A stretch of DNA of 64,000 bases from JALHOP01 sp964484195 (GCA_964484195.1 CAZAER010000009.1:62001-126000); one strand, 5' to 3'. Shown: positions 16,657-25,681, counted from the stretch's first letter. The notes: generated by a model not told the origin, from the letters alone. Numbers and translations: made by a program.

Positions 16657-19149
16657 ATGCACAAAATTCAGCCGTTGCAGCCCCAGGCGCGCCTGGTGGA
16701 AGGCACCCCTGCGTCCGGTTCCGCCCCGACGCCCTTGGCCCGACCCACGTCCCTCGTCGTCCCCGACCTGCGTCCGACCAACCCCGCAAAGTCGGTCAAG
16801 GTGGATAGCCCCTTCGCGCCCGACCCGGTGCGCGAGAAGGAAATCACCAACATCCTCCGTCAGATGACCCTCGACGAGAAGGTCATGCAGCTCGTCATGG
16901 TTCCCTGGGACGGAAACCTCACCGGCCCGAAGCCAGGTGAGCCCCCGAACGGTGGCACCATCGGTCAGCTCCGCGCCGGCGCCGGTTGGGTCTTGAACCC
17001 CAACACGCTGCTCGATGCCCGTACCATCCGTAAGACCAGCGCCACCGAGTCGCGGCTCGGCATCCCCACTGCCATCGGCTTCGACGTCATCTCGGGTGAC
17101 TACACGCTAGGGCCGCAGCTCATGGGCACGGCGTGCAGCTTCGATCCGACACTCGCGCGCTTGCAGGGCTTCATCTCGGCCCGTGAGGCGCGCGCTCGCG
17201 ACATCGATCTCACCTTCGCGCCGAACGTCGACGTCGCGAAGGGTCTATCGAGCTACGGCCGCGCCATCGAAAGCTCGGGCTCGGCACCGTTCCTCATCAA
17301 GCAGATGGGCGCCGCGAATATCCACGGCTTCCACGACGGCAAGCTCGCGACTTGCGTCAAGCACTTCGCCGGCTACGGTCAGCCGCGAACCGGTATCGAC
17401 TACGGCGGCGCGTCGCTGTCGAAAGCCGAATACGACCGCACCCTCATTCCTTTCAAGGAAGCGGTCGCGAACGGCACCGACACCATCATGGCGTCGTTCA
17501 ACACGGTGAACGGCATCGCCTCGCACGAGAACGGTGACCTGTTCAAAGTGCTCCGCGCCTGGGGCTTCGACGGCGTCGTCATCTCCGACTGGACCGGCAT
17601 CCTCGAGCTGTTGCGTCACGGCACTGCCCGCGATCGCAAACATGCCGCCGAGCTCGCTTTCAAGGCGGGCGTCGACGTCGACATGTCGTCGGGCATCTAT
17701 CAGGAGCATCTCGGCAGCTTGGTGAAAGAGGGAGTCATCGCCGAGCGCGACCTCGACGAGGCCGTGCGCCGCGTCTTGCGCTACAAGTTCCGCCGCGGCC
17801 TTTTCGCCGAGAAGCTCGGAAACCCCAACGCCGAGAACGAGCAGAAGCACATTCTCGGTGCCGAGCACCGCGCCGCCGTGCGTACCATCGCCGAGCGCTC
17901 GATGGTGCTGCTCAAGAACGGCGACTTTGGCGGTAAGCCAGCGCTGCCCTTGGGGAGTGACTTGGGCAAGATCGCGGTCGTAGGCGCTATCGCGGACAAC
18001 CCGGTTGCATACCTTGGCCACTGGCGCAGCCGCGGTGAGCTCAACGGCCCCGCCGCCGAGGGTAAGCCGACGAACCACGATCACATCTCGACGGTAAAAG
18101 ACGCCTTCGAAGATCGCTTCGGCAAGGAGCGCGTCGGCTACGCTCCGGGCAACTACGTGCTCGAGAAGGGCGACGCGCTCATGTGGACCCGCGCGCACGC
18201 CAGCGCGACTGGCGCCGAAGCCGTCGTCATGGTGATCGGCGAGAGCGCTGCGATGAGCGGCGAGGGCGCCTCAGTGACCAACGACGCCTTGCCGGTGCAG
18301 AAGCACGACATCGAGCTGGCGAAGTCGCTGTTTGCCGCCGGTCACAAAGTAATCATCGTCAACATCAGTGGTCGCCCGAAGCCCGGCATGCACGAGCTCG
18401 AGCCTTATTGCCACGCGCTGGTGCAGGGCTTCCAACCCGGCACCGAAGCGGGCAACGCCATCGTCAATCTACTCACGGGCTCACGGCCCGACGGCTCGTT
18501 GACCAACTTCAGCGGCAAGCTGTCGGTCGAGCTGCCGCGCGAAGCCGTGGACATGCTAAGCGTCCACCACGAGCGTGAGACCACCGGCCGCCCGGGCAAC
18601 GTCCCGAACGCCGACGGCAAGTTCACGTGGGGCCCCGCGTTCTTCGATCGTGACGGCAATCAGGTGTTCGGCAACAAGCTGCATGCCGAGCATCCCGCGG
18701 CGTTCCCGTTCGGCTTCGGCTTGTCGTACTCGAAGGTGAGCTACAGCGGCCTCGCGGCACCAGCTCAGGTGAGCCGTCGCGAGCTTTGGGACAAAGGCTG
18801 CACCCTGCAGCTCACTGTCCGCAATGACGGCAAGCGCGCGAAACACGAAGCGGTGCAGGCGTACATGCAACTGCTCAACGCCAGCGAGAACCAGCCCGAG
18901 AAGCGGCTCGTCGGCAGTGTCATCGTGGCACTCGCACCCGGCGAGGAAAAACAGGTGAGCATCACCATTCCCGCCGAAGAATTCGAATTCGCCAGTGAGC
19001 GTGCCCAGGGTGCTCGAGTCCTCGAGCCCGGCAAAGCGCTGATTGGCGTCGGTGCCAGCTCCGATCCCAAGAGCTGGATGACGGCGACCGTCGAGGTCGT
19101 CGCCAATCGCCATTTCGGCCGGCCCCACGAAATCCAAGCTCGGAGTTGA
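16657..19149 (+). CDS. Glycoside hydrolase family 3 beta-glucosidase-like enzyme
   Basis: 830 aa. GH3 N-terminal TIM barrel with LRQMTLDEKVMQL, PNVDVAKGLSSYGRAIES, CVKHFAGYGQP and the nucleophile Asp in GVVISDWTG; then the C-terminal alpha/beta sandwich (RSMVLLKNGD, EAVVMVIGESAAMSGEGAS) and a fibronectin-III-like domain (YSGLAAPAQVS onward). Retaining exo-glycosidase acting on beta-glucosides or beta-xylosides. There is no Sec signal peptide; instead the first 30 residues are polar and Pro/Ser/Thr-rich. Followed three bases later by a GH30 gene, so the two enzymes are co-expressed and probably attack one beta-glucan-type substrate in turn. Confidence 0.92.
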   Translation: MHKIQPLQPQARLVEGTPASGSAPTPLARPTSLVVPDLRPTNPAKSVKVDSPFAPDPVREKEITNILRQMTLDEKVMQLVMVPWDGNLTGPKPGEPPNGGTIGQLRAGAGWVLNPNTLLDARTIRKTSATESRLGIPTAIGFDVISGDYTLGPQLMGTACSFDPTLARLQGFISAREARARDIDLTFAPNVDVAKGLSSYGRAIESSGSAPFLIKQMGAANIHGFHDGKLATCVKHFAGYGQPRTGIDYGGASLSKAEYDRTLIPFKEAVANGTDTIMASFNTVNGIASHENGDLFKVLRAWGFDGVVISDWTGILELLRHGTARDRKHAAELAFKAGVDVDMSSGIYQEHLGSLVKEGVIAERDLDEAVRRVLRYKFRRGLFAEKLGNPNAENEQKHILGAEHRAAVRTIAERSMVLLKNGDFGGKPALPLGSDLGKIAVVGAIADNPVAYLGHWRSRGELNGPAAEGKPTNHDHISTVKDAFEDRFGKERVGYAPGNYVLEKGDALMWTRAHASATGAEAVVMVIGESAAMSGEGASVTNDALPVQKHDIELAKSLFAAGHKVIIVNISGRPKPGMHELEPYCHALVQGFQPGTEAGNAIVNLLTGSRPDGSLTNFSGKLSVELPREAVDMLSVHHERETTGRPGNVPNADGKFTWGPAFFDRDGNQVFGNKLHAEHPAAFPFGFGLSYSKVSYSGLAAPAQVSRRELWDKGCTLQLTVRNDGKRAKHEAVQAYMQLLNASENQPEKRLVGSVIVALAPGEEKQVSITIPAEEFEFASERAQGARVLEPGKALIGVGASSDPKSWMTATVEVVANRHFGRPHEIQARS

Positions 19150-19152
19150 TCC

Positions 19153-20499
19153 ATGCGCACCATCACCCCAACCATGACTGCAGCTTCGGTCGGGGTGTTT
19201 GGTCCGCAAATGCGGACAACCGAGCTTCGGCGTGGGCAAGTGAGCGACGCCGCCATCAAGGTCAGCGTCGACCCGAAAAAGACCTTCCAGACCATCGAGG
19301 GATTCGGGGCCGCGATGACGGAGTCGGCGGCGATCACCGTCGCCCGCCTGCCCGAGCCGCAGCAGAGCAACGTGCTGCGTGAGCTCTTCGACCCGGACGG
19401 CGGGATGGGCTTCTCGTTCATCCGTGTGCCGCTCGGCTCGTCCGATTTTGCCGAGGGCACCTACAGCTACTGCGACGCCAAAGGTCCGGTCGGCGACGAG
19501 CTCAAGAACTTCACCATCGATCGCGATCAGCGGGCCGTCATTCCGATGCTGCACCGAGCCCTCGCCATCAATCCGAACATCAAGCTGATGATCTCGCCGT
19601 GGGCGCCCCCGGAATGGATGTGCGCACGCAACGAGAAGGGTGAGCGTGTTCTCCCCAAGGAAAACTTCGGGCTCTACGCCGACTACCTGGTGAAGACGCT
19701 CGATGCGTTCGCCAACCTCTCGCCGCCCATCGTGTTCGAGGCGATGAGCGTCCAGAACGAGCCCTTCTTCTTCACACCGAAATACCCGTCCCTCTTGCTC
19801 TCGGCGGACGACCAGATCGGGCTCATCAAGAACCACCTCGGTCCGAAGCTGCGCGACTACAACAAGGCGCACGAAGGCGCGCGGCCCCGCGTGAAGCTCC
19901 TCACGCACGATCACAACTGGATGCTCTGGGACGGCGCCAAGAAGGTGCTCGACGGCGTCGGCGCTTTCGCGGACGGCATTGCCTACCATGGCTACGAAGG
20001 CGAGCCGCTCGATCACCAGCGACACATCGCGCCCGCGTATCCCAATCTCCCGGTCTACTACACCGAGATCACCGGCCTCTATGGCACCGCGAGCGTCGCC
20101 AGCGACCTCATGTGGGATGCGAAGAACGTCCTGGTCGGCGCACTCAAGCAAGGGGCGCGCGCTTGCCTCAAGTGGAACATCGTTCTCGACGGCAAGAACG
20201 GTCCGTTGAACGGCGGCGTCGACTTCTTGAAGGGCTTCCTCCGCGTGGTGTCACCGGACAAGATCGAGGCGAATCAAGAGCACTTCGGCATGGGCGTCGC
20301 GAGCACGACCATCAAGCGCGGCGCGGTGCGCATCGACACCGCGACGTCGGCGCCGCTCGACTGCGTTGCCTTCCAGAACCCCGACGGCTCGCGCGTGCTG
20401 CTTACGTACAATCCCACCGACATGCCGTTGCTCGTTGCACTCGAGGGCGGAGTCCAGGCAAGCCTCTCGCCGAAGAGTTTGGTCGCCATTCGTTGGTGA
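19153..20499 (+). CDS. Glycoside hydrolase family 30 (glucosylceramidase-like) enzyme
   Basis: 448 aa. GH30 signatures: QTIEGFGAAMTESAA near the N-terminus, SFIRVPLGSSDF, MISPWAPPEWM, the acid/base Glu in MSVQNEPFFF, and the nucleophile Glu in YYTEITG, followed by the C-terminal beta-sandwich. Family members include beta-1,6-glucanases and glucosylceramidases. As with the GH3 partner there is no Sec signal; residues 1-35 are a Thr/Met-rich leader (MRTITPTMTAAS). ATG lies three bases after the GH3 stop. The specific substrate cannot be read from sequence; beta-1,6-glucan or glucosylceramide are candidates from family knowledge. Confidence 0.9.
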   Translation: MRTITPTMTAASVGVFGPQMRTTELRRGQVSDAAIKVSVDPKKTFQTIEGFGAAMTESAAITVARLPEPQQSNVLRELFDPDGGMGFSFIRVPLGSSDFAEGTYSYCDAKGPVGDELKNFTIDRDQRAVIPMLHRALAINPNIKLMISPWAPPEWMCARNEKGERVLPKENFGLYADYLVKTLDAFANLSPPIVFEAMSVQNEPFFFTPKYPSLLLSADDQIGLIKNHLGPKLRDYNKAHEGARPRVKLLTHDHNWMLWDGAKKVLDGVGAFADGIAYHGYEGEPLDHQRHIAPAYPNLPVYYTEITGLYGTASVASDLMWDAKNVLVGALKQGARACLKWNIVLDGKNGPLNGGVDFLKGFLRVVSPDKIEANQEHFGMGVASTTIKRGAVRIDTATSAPLDCVAFQNPDGSRVLLTYNPTDMPLLVALEGGVQASLSPKSLVAIRW

Positions 20500-20614
20500 T
20501 TTCGTTGCCTTTGCCCCACAATAGTTTCTGACGCTACGCCACACACCACGCCGTACAACGCCCACAATTCGCGATTTTGGGGTCGTTCGACGTTGGATCG
20601 AGTCTTGCTTCTGA

Positions 20615-21649
20615 ATGCGACCACCCATGAACAGCCACTTGGGTTCCGGAACGGCGGATGACCGTGTTCTCTTCGAGCAGGCCAAGGCCAAGCTCGAGGA
20701 GGCCTTTACCTTGTTGCAGTCCATCGAGGGCCGCATCCAGGAGGTTCCGCGCGATCCAATCGATGCCGTGAAGCGCGCCGAAGAGCGTGAACGGTTGCTG
20801 GCGTACGTCGAGCACGCCCAGAGCGAAGCCATGCGTTTGGCGCGCCGCAGTCGCCGCCTGAGCCGCATTCGCCTGCGTGCGGAGCCGCGAGCCAACGTGC
20901 AGCGTGCCCCCGAGCTCGATGCCGTGTTGCTCGGCGACATGTCCGCCGAAGCGGCCAACGAGAATCTCGCGCCTCGTCCCGCGGAGATCATCACCGAGCC
21001 GACACCGACGATCTCCACCGTCGAGGTCATCATCGAGTCGGTCGAGCCGAGCGATCTCGACCCCGTCGAGCGCGCCTTCGAAGCGGCGAGCCGGGAGCTC
21101 AAGCAACGCATCGAGGCTGAGCGTGCCGAGTGCGCCGAGCTGGCCCCGGAGCGTCTCGTCCCCCCCACCGACACGCTCATCGGGACCTACGGCGACTTCG
21201 ATGACGACTCGGTGGACATCAGCGACGAAGAGCTCAAGGCCTTCGAAGAAGCGATGGCCAAGAACATCGCGCAGCCGCCGATCGAGTGGCGGCCGGCGCG
21301 CGCCGAGTCCGCCGAGAACGAAAAGTCAGGGGCCCGCATGCGTCGCGACCGATCGCCTACCGAGCCGATGGATCGACCGATCTCGCAGGTGCCGTTCTAT
21401 CGCCGCTACTTGCACCTCCTGACGGTGCGCTCGATGGTCATCGCCGTCGCGGCGCTGGCGCTCTTCGTGATCGGCGTCTTCACGATTCAAGCGATGCTCG
21501 ACTCCGAGGCGGCGGACGAATTCGCGGAGATGCCGTACGTCTTCGTTGGCCCGCCGAGCGAGCTTGCGGCACCAGCCGAGATCGAAGACGCAGCGAAGGT
21601 CACGCCGCGGCCGCGCAACGCCCGCCTCGAGCGCCGCTCGCGTCGCTAG
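20615..21649 (+). CDS. Hypothetical protein with C-terminal TM helix and coiled-coil-like N-terminus
   Basis: 344 aa (ATG 20615; ATG 20627 also possible). Residues 15-80 are charged helix, likely coiled coil (AKAKLEEAFTLLQSIEGRI); the middle is acidic and Pro-rich (VEPSDLDPVERAFEAASREL); one TM helix at about residues 274-294 (MVIAVAALALFVIGVFTIQA); then a short basic tail (NARLERRSRR). This is a cytoplasmic domain anchored near its C-terminus. No family recognised. Its stop lies just beyond the tail of the convergent anti-sigma gene, overlapping it by four bases, so the two transcripts collide at their 3' ends. Confidence 0.6.
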   Translation: MRPPMNSHLGSGTADDRVLFEQAKAKLEEAFTLLQSIEGRIQEVPRDPIDAVKRAEERERLLAYVEHAQSEAMRLARRSRRLSRIRLRAEPRANVQRAPELDAVLLGDMSAEAANENLAPRPAEIITEPTPTISTVEVIIESVEPSDLDPVERAFEAASRELKQRIEAERAECAELAPERLVPPTDTLIGTYGDFDDDSVDISDEELKAFEEAMAKNIAQPPIEWRPARAESAENEKSGARMRRDRSPTEPMDRPISQVPFYRRYLHLLTVRSMVIAVAALALFVIGVFTIQAMLDSEAADEFAEMPYVFVGPPSELAAPAEIEDAAKVTPRPRNARLERRSRR

Positions 21650-22266
21650 GCGCGCATCACGCGCGCGCCCACGGCACCGAGCACCGCACCGACCAACATT
21701 GCGCCGCCGAGGTGGCCGATGGCGAAGTGCCAGGTCTCCGCGAGCGGACAGGCGAGAAACACCGCCGCGGCCGCGACCGCCGCCGCCGAGCTCGCGAGCA
21801 ACAGACCCTGGATGGCCGGCCGGAGCGGCTCGGTCCCGCGGCGCGCCACGATCATGGCTACGCCAACGATACAGCCGACCGTGAGGGTCATGAGGGAGCA
21901 GGTGAGGTCGCCGTGCGCCGTATGGGGCTGTGCCGGCCCTTGCGCGTAGGCGAGGGCGACCGCCGCGAGCACCACGAGCGGCATCACAATCAAACGTTGC
22001 GTGCCACGCGGGCTCGTCCAAAGACTCCCCATCGCCGCGAACAAGGTCCGGGCAGCGAAGCTCAGCAGGATCAAGGCGACCGCCGCCATGAAGAAGGGCT
22101 CGCGGGTGCCGGGATGAATTCCGTGGCGCGCGAGGAGGATGGCGGTGGTGGCGAGTGCTAGAGCGACTGCGATAGCGGTGCGGGCGCGCAGCTGTGATCG
22201 CGTCGGTGACGGGGTGCGCTTGATCTCGGCGGTGAGCTTCGCCTTGAGCTCGGCGGGCATGCTCAT
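21646..22266 (-). CDS. NrsF/DUF1109-type membrane anti-sigma factor
   Basis: 206 aa. Short cytoplasmic N-terminus (MSMPAELKAKLTAEIKRTPS) followed by about six hydrophobic helices, the layout of the DUF1109/NrsF anti-sigma family. The ATG overlaps the stop of the ECF sigma gene (ATGA at 22263-22266), the usual arrangement for sigma/anti-sigma pairs. Two Cys residues face the membrane loops (DLTCSLMTLTVGCIVG and VFLACPLAE), which could sense redox or metals, as proposed for other DUF1109 proteins; this last step is inference. It should hold the sigma factor at the inner membrane. Confidence 0.85.
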   Translation of the reverse strand: MSMPAELKAKLTAEIKRTPSPTRSQLRARTAIAVALALATTAILLARHGIHPGTREPFFMAAVALILLSFAARTLFAAMGSLWTSPRGTQRLIVMPLVVLAAVALAYAQGPAQPHTAHGDLTCSLMTLTVGCIVGVAMIVARRGTEPLRPAIQGLLLASSAAAVAAAAVFLACPLAETWHFAIGHLGGAMLVGAVLGAVGARVMRA

Positions 22267-22814
22267 GACTCGCTCTCCCGGTGTGCGATCCCGAGTGCGA
22301 CGTAGGCGCGGTGGGCCCGCATTTTCATCGCCGCGGCCGTCGCACCGACCACGGCGCCTGCCTCGGCGAGCGAAAGACCCTCGAGGCGAACGAGCTCGAA
22401 AGCGGTCCGGTGCTCTTCTGGAAGCTTGGCGAGCTTGGCGGCGAGGTTCGCGAGGTCTTCGCGATCGCTGGCGCGCGCTTCTGGGTCATCGGTGGACGGC
22501 AAGACGTCTTCGTTGGGAATCGCGGCCTCGGGCTTTCGCCGTCGCGAGCGCAGCGCATCGAACATCAGCCGCCGCGCGATGGCGTAGGCCCAGGGCAAGA
22601 CGGCGCCGTTGCGCTCGAAGCTCGCGCGGCCGCGGTGCATGCGTAAGAACGTCTGCTGCACCAGGTCGTCCGCCAAGGCCGCATCGTTCAGCGAGCGCCG
22701 CAGGAATCCGCGCAAGCGCGGGGCCAAGCCGTCGTAGAGCGGCTCGAAGGCGTCGTCGTCGCCGTGGGCATAACGCTCCATGAGCTCGTCTAACTCTGTC
22801 GGCTGCGCGGTCAC
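22263..22814 (-). CDS. ECF-family RNA polymerase sigma factor
   Basis: 183 aa from GTG 22814; a longer frame from GTG 22850 adds 12 unlikely residues. Sigma region 2 (GFLRRSLNDAALADDLVQQTFLRMHRG, AYAIARRLMFDALRSRRRK) and region 4 (LPEEHRTAFELVRLEGLSLAEAGAVVGAT) are complete. Overlaps the downstream anti-sigma start by four bases. Just upstream on the same strand is GGAACC (about 22837-22842 in window terms), resembling the -35 element of ECF promoters and suggesting autoregulation; a matching -10 is not clear. Sits divergent to the beta-hydroxylase/sulfotransferase pair, 104 bases apart. Confidence 0.88.
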   Translation of the reverse strand: MTAQPTELDELMERYAHGDDDAFEPLYDGLAPRLRGFLRRSLNDAALADDLVQQTFLRMHRGRASFERNGAVLPWAYAIARRLMFDALRSRRRKPEAAIPNEDVLPSTDDPEARASDREDLANLAAKLAKLPEEHRTAFELVRLEGLSLAEAGAVVGATAAAMKMRAHRAYVALGIAHRESES

Positions 22815-22917
22815 TTGCGGCGCACCGGACCATAAAAGGTTCCAGGGCACAACCGCGTGCCCTTTCAGCGAATACGTCGAAGCAGCCGCCGGGTTTCCGT
22901 TCGTGTACTAACTAGCC

Positions 22918-23763
22918 ATGGATTTCGATGGGAGCTTTTCCCTCATCGGCTCACATGCCACGGAGGCCCTGCGCGCCAAGGTCGAAGCGCTCACCGCCGA
23001 TGATTGGCTCGAAGACGGCTGGCGGCAGCACGTCTATCGGCCTCACCGCGAGTCGAACACCATCCTCTTGATGTTCGACAAGGACTACCGCCACGACGCG
23101 GCGACCAAGCTCCCGGCGCACGCGCGTTTCGAGGCCGAGATGGAGAGCGTCTATCGGCGCTTGAACGCGCACTATGGGACCGGCTACCCGGTGCGCGCCT
23201 TGTTCGCTCGCTTGCCTCCGGAGGCGCGGGTGCATCCGCATTCCGACGCCGGCTTCTCGCTCACCAACTCGCACCGTGTGCACCTGCCGGTGGTGACGCA
23301 TCCGTCGGCCTGGTTCACGGTCGGCGGCCAAACCAAGGCGGTGCCGTATGGCGAGCTCTGGGAGATCAATAATCAGCGCGAGCATTCTTGCTACAATCAA
23401 GGCGACCGCGATCGCGTACATCTGCTCGTCGACTGGGTGATCCCCGGTGAGCTGCGATTTTTCCGCCCCGACCCGAAGTTCACCATGCACCTACGCCTCG
23501 CGCCGGGTGCCAAGGTCGATACCCCACTCGGCCGTCCCCACCTCGTCGTGGTGACCGCCGACGAGCTCGAGCCCGTCGAGCTCGAGCTCACCCGCGAGAT
23601 CGAGCCGCTGGCCCGTTGGCTGCGCATGCAGAAGCGACCATTCATGGCGCATGACGTGCGCGCCGGGGTGCCAACGCTCTCCGAGTCGCAAATCAACGAC
23701 GTCCTCGATACTCTGGTACGCGCGGAAGTCGTTCAGCACTCCTTTCACCCATTCAGCCCGTGA
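22918..23763 (+). CDS. Aspartyl/asparaginyl beta-hydroxylase-family protein
   Basis: 281 aa. Double-stranded beta-helix Fe(II)/2-oxoglutarate-type domain in residues 1-180: VHPHSDAGF carries the HxD-like metal residues, RVHLPVVTH the conserved Arg and His, and LWEINNQREHSCYNQGDRDRVHLLVDW the distal His and the 2-oxoglutarate-binding Arg. The last 100 residues are a separate helical domain (MQKRPFMAHDVRAG) of unknown role. Likely cytoplasmic. Its stop overlaps the GTG start of the sulfotransferase (GTGA), so the two enzymes are made together and may modify the same molecule. Confidence 0.85.
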   Translation: MDFDGSFSLIGSHATEALRAKVEALTADDWLEDGWRQHVYRPHRESNTILLMFDKDYRHDAATKLPAHARFEAEMESVYRRLNAHYGTGYPVRALFARLPPEARVHPHSDAGFSLTNSHRVHLPVVTHPSAWFTVGGQTKAVPYGELWEINNQREHSCYNQGDRDRVHLLVDWVIPGELRFFRPDPKFTMHLRLAPGAKVDTPLGRPHLVVVTADELEPVELELTREIEPLARWLRMQKRPFMAHDVRAGVPTLSESQINDVLDTLVRAEVVQHSFHPFSP

Positions 23764-24698
23764 ACGAAGCAGGCCGCTACAACCCGGGAGATCTGCGCAC
23801 GGCGCGACGCATCGCCGAGCGTCCCGACTTTTTCGATCGGCCGTTGATCATTCTCTCGGCCCCTCGATCGGGGAGCACGTTGTTGTTCGAGCTGCTCACG
23901 CGAGCACGCGGCGTATGGTCTTTGGGCGGCGAAAGCCACGGCGTCATCGAAGAGCTCGGCGGGCTCGACCCCATGGATGGTCGCGTCCGCTCGAACAGAC
24001 TCACCACCGCCGACGCCGATGACGAAACGGTTGCGACCTTGCGCTCGGGCTTCCTCCTCGGGGCGCGCGATGCTGCCGGCGTCCGCTATCTCGATTGCTC
24101 ACCCGCGGCTCGTCCGCTGGTGATGCGTTTTATCGAGAAGACCCCCAAGAACATGCTGCGCATACCATTCATGCGCGCTCTGTTTCCGGGGGCGCGGTTC
24201 GTGCTGCTCTTGCGCGAGCCGCGCCAGGCGCTTTCGAGCATGATCGAAGCCTGGGAGTCGGGAAAGTTCATCACCTACACGGCGCTGCCGGGCTTTCGCG
24301 GGCCGTGGTCGATGTTGCTGCCCGAGGGCTACCAAGCGGTCAGCAACGCGTCGATCGACGTATGCGCGGCCTTCCAGTGGCGCGAAGCGCTGCGTGTCGC
24401 TGTGGCGGATCTACGGAGCTTGCCCGCAGACGAGATTGCAGTCGCCACCTACGACGAGCTCGTCAGTGAGCCCGCGAGCGTCGTTCGGCGCATCGCGTCG
24501 TTGGCCGACCTCGATCTCGAAGAAGTCGCGAGCTTTGCCGAACGCGAGAAGCTACCAGTCTCGACGCACACGCTATCGAAGCCCGAGCCCGAGAAGTGGC
24601 GGCGTCATGCACGGCGCATGAAGCCCTTCCTCCCCGAGCTCGACGAGCTGTTCGCCGAGGTCAGCGCCTGGTCGCTAAGTCGAGCTGCTCGGCAATGA
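23760..24698 (+). CDS. Sulfotransferase-family protein
   Basis: 312 aa from GTG 23760, coupled to the upstream hydroxylase. The PAPS 5'-phosphosulfate loop is SAPRSGSTLLFELL (about residues 32-45) and the 3'-phosphate region is FVLLLREPRQALSSMIEAW. Cytoplasmic, no TM helix. The family transfers sulfate from PAPS to hydroxyl or amino groups of small molecules, peptides or glycans. Genes of this type beside 2-oxoglutarate-dependent hydroxylases suggest hydroxylation followed by sulfation. The 3' end overlaps the convergent ddl gene by 38 bases. Confidence 0.85.
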   Translation: MNEAGRYNPGDLRTARRIAERPDFFDRPLIILSAPRSGSTLLFELLTRARGVWSLGGESHGVIEELGGLDPMDGRVRSNRLTTADADDETVATLRSGFLLGARDAAGVRYLDCSPAARPLVMRFIEKTPKNMLRIPFMRALFPGARFVLLLREPRQALSSMIEAWESGKFITYTALPGFRGPWSMLLPEGYQAVSNASIDVCAAFQWREALRVAVADLRSLPADEIAVATYDELVSEPASVVRRIASLADLDLEEVASFAEREKLPVSTHTLSKPEPEKWRRHARRMKPFLPELDELFAEVSAWSLSRAARQ

Positions 24699-25671
24699 AG
24701 TCGGCGAGCTTGATGCCGCGATGAGCGAGCTGCTGCGGCACGAACGACGATTTCGATAGGCCGGGCAGGGTGTTGGTCTCGAGAAAGATGGGACCCTTCG
24801 CAGTCAGGATGATGTCGCTGCGCGAATAGCCGTAGCAGCCGAGATGCTCGTGCACCGCGACCCCCAAGGCGAGGCACGCTTCCTGGTCTTTCGCGTCGAG
24901 CTTGGCCGGCGTCACCTCGGTGATGCCGTCACCCAGGTATTTGCCCTGGTAGTCGAAGGCGCGGCCCTTTTGCACCAAGACCTCGGAGGCGCACAGCGGC
25001 TCGATGGTGCCGTTGCGCTGCGCCACGCCGACGGTGATCTCGCGGCCCTCGAGGAACATCTCGGCCATGTACGCGTGTCCAGAGCCCGCCACCGCCGCGG
25101 ACACCTTGGCGAGGTCGCTCGAGCGGTCGACGATATGGAGGCCCACCGACGAGCCGCTGGCGATCGGCTTGACCACGATCTTCTGATGTTTGTCGACGAA
25201 GTCCGTGATCGCGGTCTGCACCGCCTTGGCGTCGCCTTTGGTGAGGGTGATTTGCTCGGCCACCGCGACGCCGTGCGCGGCGACGACCTTTTTGGTCGCG
25301 AGCTTGTCGAAGCAAGTCGCCGAGGCCTTCGAGCCGGATCCGGTATAGTGGACACCGGCTTCCTCGAAGACCTTCTGGATGGTGCCGTTCTCGCCTTCGT
25401 CTCCGTGCAAGCACAGGAACACCGAGCGGCCGGCAACACTCTTCACCGCGGCTTTGATGTCGGCGGCGAATGGTGTGCCCTTCGGCGCGAACTGCACCTC
25501 GAAAGGCTTCTGGTGGGCGATGACCTCGGCGGTGGGAACCTCGGTCACGGCGCCGTTCGGAGCGATGAACCAGGGCGCGAAGCCGGGGACGGTCGAGAGG
25601 ACGTTCTGAGCCGAAGCGAGGGCGACGAGACGCTCGTCCGACATGCCACCGAAGAGCAAAATAGCCTGCAT
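24661..25671 (-). CDS. ddl: D-alanine--D-alanine ligase
   Basis: 336 aa from ATG 25671 (MQAILLFGGMSDERLVAL). ATP-grasp ligase motifs: FLCLHGDEGENGTIQ (H-G-x-x-GE-G), FDKLATKKVVAAHG, KPIASGSSVGLHIV, and the C-terminal SRSDIILTAKGPIFLETNTLPGLS with the metal-binding Glu/Asn. Makes the D-Ala-D-Ala dipeptide for peptidoglycan. It is away from other mur genes, 10 bases before the COG2509 gene on the same strand (stop of that gene at 25682), so probably co-transcribed with it. The 3' end overlaps the sulfotransferase gene on the other strand. Confidence 0.92.
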   Translation of the reverse strand: MQAILLFGGMSDERLVALASAQNVLSTVPGFAPWFIAPNGAVTEVPTAEVIAHQKPFEVQFAPKGTPFAADIKAAVKSVAGRSVFLCLHGDEGENGTIQKVFEEAGVHYTGSGSKASATCFDKLATKKVVAAHGVAVAEQITLTKGDAKAVQTAITDFVDKHQKIVVKPIASGSSVGLHIVDRSSDLAKVSAAVAGSGHAYMAEMFLEGREITVGVAQRNGTIEPLCASEVLVQKGRAFDYQGKYLGDGITEVTPAKLDAKDQEACLALGVAVHEHLGCYGYSRSDIILTAKGPIFLETNTLPGLSKSSFVPQQLAHRGIKLADFIAEQLDLATRR

Positions 25672-25681
25672 GAGGGTGACG

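Noticed and set aside
18556..20151. Minus-strand frame of about 530 codons opposite the GH3/GH30 genes
   Set aside because: GH3 and GH30 catalytic motifs are intact on the plus strand, and this frame has no motif and antisense-like composition.
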